Shown here: in pieces, positions 56,880 through 64,000 of the stretch
Layout: each line of letters starts with the position of its first letter
Numbering within the stretch: the first letter of the stretch is position 1
NCBI RefSeq assembly: GCF_023159225.1
Contig: NC_063166.1
Span: 73,038,575 to 73,102,574, forward strand
DNA length: 64,000 bases
Direction of reading: 5' to 3'
From: Perognathus longimembris pacificus
Taxonomy: Eukaryota; Chordata; Mammalia; Rodentia; Heteromyidae
Notes under the pieces: model-generated
Seen by the model: the letters and a program-made list of their open reading frames with translations, nothing else
What the model was told of the DNA's origin: nothing
Databases searched by the model: none
Translations under genes and position numbers: made by a program

Positions 56880-56916
56880 CGGGGGGCGGGGGGGGGGGGA
56901 GGGTCGGGGGGGGGGC
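56880..56916. repeat. G-run cluster
   Basis: Four G-runs (6, 12, 3 and 11 G) separated by single or double bases. Fits a quadruplex-forming pattern. Confidence 0.9.
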
Positions 56917-57984
56917 TCCTTTGCTCATTCCCCTCAAGGCACCTGTAGCTCAATAAGTGTCCCCAGTTACTCTAACTGGATCCAGTAAGGAACTTCAGGA
57001 CGTAAGCCCCTGCACCCCCACCATGTGAGCTGCCTGGACTTCTCAAAGTAGAGTTTCTTCCCCATTCTGAGCCAGGGATCAGACTGGGTCCTTGCCTAAG
57101 ACTTGGAGGTAGAAGAGGGGACCCCAGCGGGATCCAGGCCAAGCCCTGTTCCTCCTCTCCCCTTCCCCTTCCCTGGATTCCCAGCTACATTCCTGCCCTC
57201 TGGCCATCCTCACACCCTTTCTCCCTACTCCTCCCCATTCACCCCTCTACCCTACCCTTTCCTGGGGTCTTTCCCTCCTCCTCTTCCACCGGGTCTCCAT
57301 TCTCCCCTCCCCCCCCAAACAAAACACAGGCACCAGCACCACCACCAGTAATAATAGCTTCCAAACCGGCCTGACAGGTTCCAGAAGCCCAGCCCAGCCC
57401 AGCCCTGCAGGCTGGTAAGGAGCTGGGTGTGAACCCCAGGCTGGGCTCCCTGAAAGCAGACAGCACCCCTGCAGTCCATCCCCAGACCTGCCCAGTGCAG
57501 AGAGGGGGAAGGGGCCTGGAGTCACCCAAATGCAGTCTGGGGACCAACCAGCTGGGGTGCCCCCCACTTCTGCAAGCTGAAGAATTCCCTCAAGCCTGAC
57601 ACATTGACTCTCATTTAATTACACATCTAATAAATCATCTGGTTGCAAGGGGTGGCATTTCATAAATGGAGATGTAAACTTTTTAAAAAGGGAACGTTGC
57701 AACCTTTTTTTTTCTATGATGGCTCTATTATTTGAAGTTTTGGTAAGACCCACCAGCAAAAAAAATAACCATAATAATAATTCCTTTTAGAGCCAAAGTT
57801 TCCAAGCTCAACTCTACCCACCTATCTGGTCTTCTTGGACTTAGTTAGTGATAAATAGGGCCTGGTGAGGGGAAGGGAAGAGGGCTAGGAGGAAGAAACA
57901 CTGTTCAGAACTGTGTGAAGTGGGTATTAGAGTTGGGGGGAGGGGATGTGTGTCTCTAAAGTGTATGGATCAATCACTTTGACC
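56917..57984. other. Unique sequence: C-rich part then AT-rich part
   Basis: 57120-57330 is C/T-rich and gives proline-rich plus and glycine-rich minus frames. 57600-57790 is AT-rich and repeat-free, with catttaattacacatctaat. Confidence 0.45.
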
Positions 57985-58190
57985 GGGATGGCCTAGCTTC
58001 TAATTCTAGTTCTACTTTTTAGCTGTGTGACCTTGGGAGGTTATTCACCTACCTTTGCAGTTTCCCCCACTTGTGAAATGGGCAAAGGAAGAGCAACTTG
58101 CCTCCTAGTATTGTTCTGAAGCCTTATGAGTTAGAAAGGGCACGTGGTTGAAGTGTTCACTATCGTTAGCATCGGTACTAATAAGCTGGC
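57985..58190 (+). repeat. MIR
   Basis: tagctgtgtgaccttgggag, ttattcacctacctttgcag, cccacttgtgaaatgggcaa. Confidence 0.85.
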
Positions 58191-58639
58191 ATTCATTGTA
58201 TTCTTGTTGTTATCATCATGAAAATCCATGCCCTGCCTGATAAGACATTCACCCTGGGTTCACTAACAACCTGGCCTGTGTGCAGACACACGTGCCTGAG
58301 ATGACTTGCAGAAGGGGCCTGTGGATGAACACTTGCAGCTTCCTGGCTGGGTGGCAGGTCTATAGTACAGTCTTAATTGCAGTTCTGTAAGTTGAACGTT
58401 CCACACAGATCTCACTAAGTTCAAGTAGGATTCCATTGGTGCTACCTTGCCATTCTGGGGACTTTAGGGAAGAAACCAGTTGTTCCTTGCCTCTTCCAGC
58501 TTAGAAAAACACCCCTTTGGCTAAAGCTACCTCCCTTTGCCTGCAAAGCCAGCAGTATTGCCTTTCTCTAGCATGGCTTGCCTACTCTCACTTGCCTTGG
58601 ATCCAACCACAGATAGGAAAAGTTCTCTACCAGTAAGAA
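58191..58639. other. Unique sequence
   Basis: Nothing recognised. Confidence 0.35.
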
Positions 58640-58815
58640 CCAGTGTAATGACACGCCCAGATAATCCAGGGTACTCCCCCTCCTCAGTCATTAACTTTGA
58701 TCATACCTGCAAAGTCCTTGTTGCCACAATGAGAAAACATATTCCCAGGTTCCAGGGATTGATTGCAATGTAGATGTTTTTTGTGAGACCATTTTTCTGC
58801 CAATAGCCCAAAGGG
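58640..58815 (+). mobile_element. Ancient LTR-like repeat, 3' part (same family as 11396)
   Basis: cccagataatccagggtact, cattaactttgatcatacct, caggttccagggattgattg. Confidence 0.55.
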
Positions 58816-59570
58816 ATGATGGGAAAAGGTTCTCCTGGTTCTAAGTCTGTGGTAATTGGATGGCATCAGGAAGTTATCCATCCTTGGGCTCTAGGTACTG
58901 GGAGAAGCTAGGTCAACAAACCTGAAGGCCAAGAGGCTGGTTTAGGGAAGGTCAAAGACAGCTTAGGGTCACTGGACCCAGAGCTAGCCAGGTCCAAAGG
59001 GGCCTCAAGGTGCCCACCAGGGTCTGCCACTAACTTGATATGGATCCCTGGGGACAACTCTCCTTGTCTGAGTCTCAATATGTCCTCATCTGAAAAGCGC
59101 TCAGAGAACCACAGGCACAGACACGTGAGGTTCCAGTGACAGCACTGGGCATGCAGAGAGGCAGAATGGGTGTCTCAACCTGCCCTCCCCTCTGGTCTAC
59201 AGCAGTAGGTGGGGTCTGTGGCAGGGAAGGCTCTCCTGGGTTCTGGGGTAGGAGCCTATAGGAAAGAGTATACATGTGTGAGAAGGAGAGTGGAAATCAG
59301 CATCTAGAATGGTAGTTTCCAGAACAGAAAACCCGGCTGTGTGCTCTTCTCCACCACCCAGAACCTCCAATCCAAGTTCTCTTGAAGGCTAAGGCCAATG
59401 TCAGCAGGCCCTGAGGTTCTGGGAGCCTGACTCCTGACCCCAGTGAGTTGCCTATAGAACATATTGTTTTAGGCCAGAAGGTGTTTCCTTTTGTCTTATC
59501 AGAAACGCAATGCTTCAAATTGCCAATCCCTGGGACATTGTGCAGTGGTTGAAAAGTGTGAGGTCCAGTT
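58816..59570. other. Unique sequence with a MIR scrap
   Basis: gagtctcaatatgtcctcat then ctgaaaagcgc at 59070-59100 resembles a MIR centre. Otherwise nothing recognised. Confidence 0.4.
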
Positions 59571-59631
59571 GTACAGGAAATGCAAATCAAGATGATACTG
59601 AGATTTCATCTCACCTAGGATGGTCATCATC

Positions 59632-59646
59632 AAAAATGCAAACGAG
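59632..59646. repeat. Target site duplication, left copy
   Basis: aaaaatgcaaacgag, repeated at 59848-59862; the A-rich start merges with the SINE tail. Confidence 0.93.
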
Positions 59647-59850
59647 ATGGGCTGGGGATATAGCCTAGTGGCAAGAGTGCCTGCCTCGGATACACGAGGC
59701 CCTAGGTTCGATTCCCCAGCACCACATATACAGAAAACGGCCAGAAGCGGCGCTGTGGCTCAAGTGGCAGAGCGCTAGCCTTGAGCGGGAAGAAGCCAGG
59801 GACAGTGCTCAGGCCCTGAGTCCAAGGTCCAGTACTGGCCAAAAAAAAAA
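59647..59850 (+). repeat. ID-like/tRNA-like dimeric SINE (IDL-Geo type)
   Basis: Near-identical by eye to 4558-4763, sharing gatatagcctagtggcaaga, ggttcgattccccagcacca, acggccagaagcggcgctgt and gccttgagcgggaagaagcc. Ends in an A-run. Likely the youngest SINE type here. Confidence 0.96.
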
Positions 59851-59862
59851 AATGCAAACGAG
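59848..59862. repeat. Target site duplication, right copy
   Basis: Exact repeat of 59632-59646. Confidence 0.93.
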
Positions 59863-60135
59863 GACTGAGGGGAATGCAGGAAAAAGGAACACCGTAGATG
59901 GGAATGCCATCCAATGCAACCACGATGGAAATCAGTATGGAGGTGCCTTAAAAAAACTAAAAATATATCTACCTAATAATCCAGTGGTACTGCTCTTGGG
60001 CATTGATCTGAAGAAACTTCAGTCCGGTTACAAGAGAAGCATTTGCACACCCACGTTCATTATAGCACTATTTGAAATGTCCAAGCTATGGAACCCGCTC
60101 ATGTGTCCTACAGCTGATAAATGGATCAAGAAAAT

Positions 60136-60225
60136 GTGAGATATAGATAGATGATAGATAGATAGATAGATGCATGCATACATACATGCATACATGCATA
60201 CACAGACATATATACATACATACAG
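60136..60225. repeat. (GATA)n/(CATA)n microsatellite
   Basis: gatagatagatagat then gcatacatacatgcatacat; lies inside the L1 3' end. Confidence 0.93.
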
Positions 60226-60691
60226 TGTGGTTTTTATTCATCCATAAAGAATAGAATTATGTCATTTGCAGGGATTGTGGGACTGCTTGAGGTTATTAAA
60301 GATGGAGGAGGAAAAGAGAATGTTGAGGATGAGCAGTACAGAAATATAGTTCACCTCTGAATGGAGAGGGCAAAATGGAATTCACCAGAAGCTGTTGAAT
60401 AATAGAGGAGGGCATGGGGATGGGGAAAATGAGAGTAAGCACAGAGGTCAATCAGGTTGAAATACAGCATTTCCATGTGTGAATACCAAAGTGAAACCCT
60501 TTAAACAATAAGACACAAAAAAAGATGAATGACAATGGTTCCAGAAGTGAGGAGAGAGGGAATGAGAGAGAGTGGCGGAGAAAGGTGAGTCTGATCAAGG
60601 TACACTGTACAAATATATAAACATGTCAAAGTGAAACTCCCATGTACAAGTAATTGATGCTAATAAAAAATGTAATTTTTTAAAACAAAAG

Positions 60692-60920
60692 CCAAGAGAT
60701 GGTGCCTCACAGCTGTAATCCTAGCTACCCAGGAGACTGAGGTCTGAGAGTCGCAATTCAAAGCCAGCCCAGGCAGGAAAATCCATGAGACTCTTATCTC
60801 CAATTAATCACCAGAAAACCAGAAGTAACACTGTGGCTCAAAGTGGTAGCGTGCTAGCCTTGAGCAAAAGAGCTTAGAGACAGCACCCAGGCCCTGAGTT
60901 CAAGCCCTAGGACCTCTAGG

Positions 60921-60921
<1 letters not shown>
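60692..60921 (+). repeat. B1-like/tRNA-like dimeric SINE (Geo type)
   Basis: agatggtgcctcacagctgt, cctagctacccaggagactg, actgtggctcaaagtggtag, gccctgagttcaagccctag. Directly follows the L1 end. Confidence 0.93.

Positions 60922-60970
<49 letters not shown>
60922..60970. repeat. (CA)n microsatellite
   Basis: About 24 CA units on the SINE 3' end. Confidence 0.97.
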
Positions 60971-60971
<1 letters not shown>

Positions 60972-61460
60972 CAGCTATCAAACAAATAAGATGTCTAAAA
61001 CACACTGCTAAACAAAAAAAAGAGAGAATTTCAAAACACCAGGTATAGACTGGACCCATTTTCCTTTAAAAACAAAGTACAGACCTTGCCAGGTTTCAGA
61101 AAAGGAATGTTTTCAAGGCACTGTGTGGGAAGTAGATGCCTGTTGGTCTCCAGGGAGGCCTTAGGGCTGTGTATACGCCTGCATAAAAACATACAGGTGC
61201 CAAGGTTCAAAGCATGCAGTTGGCCTTTGGTTTCTGCAATCTTTGGAAGGAGAATGGAAGGATGGGTGGAAGTGGGGGGCGGGGAGTGAGTCTGAAGTCT
61301 GTATATGTTGTACATATTGGATTGAGTTTGGCATTTGTGTGCAGGGAGCATGTATACATTCATGATGGCTTTTCAGTGGCACAGTAGAGTTTCACAGGCT
61401 CTGAATGCTTGTTTAGTGCTGTTTACATTGTCCAATCCCTTCATTTTTATAAGATTATCC
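60971..61460. other. Unique sequence
   Basis: A 110-codon minus frame (61031-61363) overlaps other-register frames on both strands; no family. Confidence 0.4.
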
Positions 61461-61720
61461 AGGTCTTACTGCAGGTTTTTGTTTGTTTGTTTTTATTTTG
61501 TTTTGTTTTGTTTTGTTTTCCCACCAGTCCTGGAGCTTGAACTCAGGGACTAGGCACTGTCCCAGAGCTTCTTTTGCTCAAGGCTATCCCTACCACTTAA
61601 GCCACAGCACCACTTCTAGCCTTTTCTGTTCTGTGGTACTGAAGAATTGAATCCAGGGCTTCATGCATGCTAGATAAGCACTCTACCACTAAGCCACATT
61701 CCCAGCCTAGGTCTTCCTGC
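61461..61720 (-). repeat. ID-like/tRNA-like dimeric SINE (IDL-Geo type), older
   Basis: Body 61473-61708: TTTTG-rich tail, gtcctggagcttgaactcag, gaattgaatccagggcttca, gccacattcccagcc. Flanks aggtcttactgc (61461) and aggtcttcctgc (61709) match at 11 of 12, an aged target duplication. Confidence 0.9.
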
Positions 61721-62074
61721 CATTTTAAGCTTTAAAACTATTATTGTTCTGACCTTAAAGTGAAAGATAATCTATGTGAACCACAGTGGTACCTCCAGAA
61801 CAAAGGTACTGTTTGTCTCATGGTTCTAATATTGCTGAGTTTGCCTTGACACTGGCCTTATCAGGCAGGCTAGAAATCCCTGCTACCTCCAGCCCTAAGG
61901 ACACAGCAGGGATGGCTAGATAGGCACTGATCTGTTCTGGCCTTAGAGAAAATCTAAAGCTAAAACTATGGGTGTTTTCAGGAGTTCTGCACACGGAGTT
62001 CTGGGAACAAATCTGCTTTCCTGTGCACTTGTTCATGTCACACCAGCATCTAGCCTCAGAGCAGCCTTCCTGAT
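61721..62074. other. Unique sequence
   Basis: Nothing recognised. Confidence 0.35.
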
Positions 62075-62222
62075 GCCACCAGCTCATTGTGACCTGCCAC
62101 TTTTCCTCTCTGACTTGGTTTTCTCTCTCCATCTGCAAAGTAAAGGAAAAGTAAACGAGATGGTACATGTAAAGTACACACTTTGGTGCCTGACTTGTGA
62201 TAGGTGCATACTAAATAGGGTT
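62075..62222 (+). repeat. MIR
   Basis: cctgccacttttcctctctg, acttggttttctctctccat, ctgcaaagtaaaggaaaagt, gataggtgcatactaaatag. Confidence 0.75.
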
Positions 62223-62248
62223 TAGAAAGAAGACAAACTGGATTATTA

Positions 62249-62251
<3 letters not shown>

Positions 62252-62287
<36 letters not shown>

Positions 62288-62292
62288 CACAC
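62252..62292. repeat. (CA)n microsatellite
   Basis: About 20 CA units with one GC break. Confidence 0.97.
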
Positions 62293-62431
62293 CAGGACAT
62301 GATAAATTATACAGGTCTCTAGGCATTCACACGCAGTGAGACCAAAGGAGATATTCTTAGGAGAGGAACACAAAGGTGGAATACCTCAGTGCATCTGATC
62401 ATTTAAAATAATATTTATCTAAGTGAACTCT

Positions 62432-62757
62432 AGGAAATGGAAACAAGAGGGCTTTTTTTTCTTTGTTGCTGTTTCTGTTTTCTTTGCTTTTTGTCCTGGT
62501 TGTTCACTTATCTGTCTTTGGGAGGATAGGGAGAGGCAGAGAAATGGAGGGACAAAGGGTGAACAAATGTGACCGTGGTACTTACTAGACCTTAGGCTGA
62601 AAATGAACTCTACAACTTGTGGGTGGAGGCAGGAGAGAAAACCTGGGAGAGAGTGAGAGAAGGGGTGCCACTGTTCAAGAAGAAATGTGCTCTTTATCTG
62701 ACCTATATAACTGTGATCCCCTCTGTACATCACCTTTGCAGTAACAATTTTTTTAAA
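62432..62757 (+). mobile_element. Younger L1 3' end, 5'-truncated
   Basis: Begins ggaaatggaaacaagagggc; contains gaaatggagggacaaagggt, gaactctacaacttgtgggt, gatcccctctgtacatcacc, ends gcagtaacaa and an A/T-rich tail. Collinear with 16069-16569. Confidence 0.8.
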
Positions 62758-62773
62758 AAATACACTAAAGAAA

Positions 62774-63005
62774 CAAAGAGAGGAAGGGAGGAAGGGAAAG
62801 AGGGAGGGAAGGAGGAAGGGAGGGAGGGAGGGAGGGAGGGAAGGGAAGGGAAGGGAAGGGAAGGGAAGGGAAGGGAAGGGAAAGGAAGGGAAAGAAAGGA
62901 AAGGAAAGGAAAGGAAAGGAAAGGAAAGGAAAGGAAAGGAAAGGAAAGGAAATGAAAGGAAAGGAAAGGAAAGGAAAGGAAAGGAAAAAGGAAAGGAAAG
63001 GAAAG
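62774..63005. repeat. (GGAAG)/(GGGAA)/(GGAAA)n array
   Basis: Purine-only array whose unit shifts from GGGA through GGGAA to GGAAA. Responsible for the 240- and 103-codon minus frames, which are not genes. Confidence 0.97.
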
Positions 63006-63449
63006 ACTCACAATCCCTTCCCTGGGCTTCTGCCAGGTCAAAGAACGTCACCAGAGGCTCTCTGGCTGCCTGGAGAGAGCAGAGTCCACCAGCCTTATCA
63101 GGCTGGCCTCCCTCTACCCTAGGCCTCTGGCCTCTGCCCACTTAGATCTGAGTTCCAGGACGTGTGCCACTTGATCTAGTGGCCCTGAGGCTCAATAGGT
63201 CCTCACAGCTGGCCTGGGGAGGAAGCAAGATATTCCTTTTGTGCCAATGGGACCATTCAAGGTTTTGTAACTTCTGTTTGCCTATGTGCTTTTATTCATT
63301 CACTTGCTTACCTCACACTTAAATGGGATGCTAATGAGATGGGACATTGTCTGAGGCTTGGGGCTAGGGGAAACTCCAGTAAACCAGATCTCCTTCTGTG
63401 TCCCCATTGCCACTCCAGATCTTGCAATGGGAAAGGTGGTGCCCATCTG
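63006..63449. other. Unique sequence
   Basis: Nothing recognised. Confidence 0.35.
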
Positions 63450-63548
63450 AACTTTCTCAGCAATTTTTGTTTTCATGACAGAGTCTCATTAGGTAGGCCA
63501 GACTGGCCTGGCACTGGGATTTCAGGAAGACACCACACACTTAGCCCT
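63450..63548 (-). repeat. B1-like (7SL-derived) SINE fragment
   Basis: gacagagtctcattaggtag, gccagactggcctggcactg, acaccacacacttagccct. Confidence 0.7.
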
Positions 63549-64000
63549 CACTAATTTTAAGTCAGAGGGTTTACATTTACATTTTATACTGTGCCTTGAA
63601 AAATTAAAAATGGCGGTTAGGAGTTGAAGATCCTGAAACAAAACAGTTCCCAGTGAACCAAGTAATCAGAAGGGGTAGGTAGGGTAAAGAGAGGTGAGGG
63701 AGAACAATAGAACAGGTGAGATTTGAGATTCATTGTACTCATAAACGGGCACATGGAATTGAAACTCCTCGGGCCAACTACTTAAAAGATGATTAAAATA
63801 AAAATAAAAGCCAAACAGTTCCCAGGGGATGGACTATGGGGGAAAGGCAATCTGAGCCAACTTTGGAGATGTGGGCACTAATGATGGCACAGAGAAAACG
63901 AGGGTCATTGTCCCAGGCTAGAAGCTTAGAAGCCACCTGCCTAGCAAAATCATACCTGAGCAATTACTAAAAAGAAAGGATAAGGACAAAATTCAAAGTC
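63549..64000. other. Unique sequence
   Basis: Parts (agaggtgagggagaacaatag, aaactcctcgggccaactac) vaguely resemble LINE 3' UTR text near 31.5 kb, but not enough to call. Confidence 0.35.

Larger units (their letters stand above)
59571..60682 (+). mobile_element. L1 3' end, split by a SINE
   Basis: gaaatgcaaatcaagatgat, gagatttcatctcacctagg; after the SINE agtatggaggtgccttaaaa, ccgctcatgtgtcctacagc, ctgataaatggatcaagaaa, ending tgaaactcccatgtacaagt and taataaaaaatgtaat. Degenerate; the 95-codon frame at 59852-60139 is not a gene. Confidence 0.85.

Noticed and set aside
62419..63141. 240-codon minus-strand open frame
   Set aside because: Its core is the reverse reading of the GGGAA/GGAAA array (repeating Phe-Pro-Leu-Ser), continuing into a LINE 3' end.

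Overview
The window is nuclear DNA from a mammal, almost certainly a geomyoid rodent (pocket mouse, kangaroo rat or pocket gopher group). The basis is its SINEs. Two recurrent types dominate: (A) a dimer with an ID-like tRNA head fused to a second tRNA-like half and an A-rich tail, and (B) a 7SL/B1-like head fused to the same second half, ending in CA or another simple repeat. These look like the IDL-Geo and Geo families described from Geomyoidea; the family names are from memory and were not checked against a library. The assignment is to a lineage, not a species. Old mammalian repeats (MIR, L1M, MaLR-like LTRs, MER5A) and many long dinucleotide microsatellites also fit a rodent.

No protein-coding gene can be supported with confidence. 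The longest open frames are translations of simple repeats, SINE or LINE sequence, or isolated frames with no recognisable family. No CpG island, rRNA, functional tRNA or CRISPR array is visible. The window is best read as intergenic or deep intronic. The only coding-like segment is on the minus strand near 44.52-44.72 kb: high GC at third positions, a plausible splice acceptor and a weak donor, unidentified and low confidence.

Layout: 0-14 kb holds mostly unique DNA with scattered MIRs, an old L1 near 4.5-5.9 kb carrying a SINE, and a short L1 3' end at 11.99-12.5 kb with a clean target duplication. 14.1-18.2 kb is one old L1M copy broken up by SINEs, microsatellites and a younger LINE 3' end. 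18.2-32.5 kb mixes SINEs, LTR-like repeats, a MER5A hAT element, LINE fragments and an AT-rich block. 32.5-47 kb is mostly unique or pyrimidine-rich DNA, with a G-poor tract at 34.25-34.86 kb and a 92-bp TC array at 42.65 kb. 47-59.5 kb is mostly unique, with G-runs at 48.7 and 56.9 kb and a compound CT/CA/GA array at 49.35 kb. 59.5-63 kb holds two LINE 3' ends, several SINEs and a GGGAA/GGAAA array.

Nearly every recognised LINE fragment lies on the plus strand, and several SINE insertions keep perfect 10-16 bp target duplications, so parts of the insertion history can be read directly. I found no convincing new biological system. The items most worth checking are the minus-strand exon candidate, the TAATTA-rich segment at 13.59-13.82 kb, and two LINE 3' copies that begin at the same internal position.
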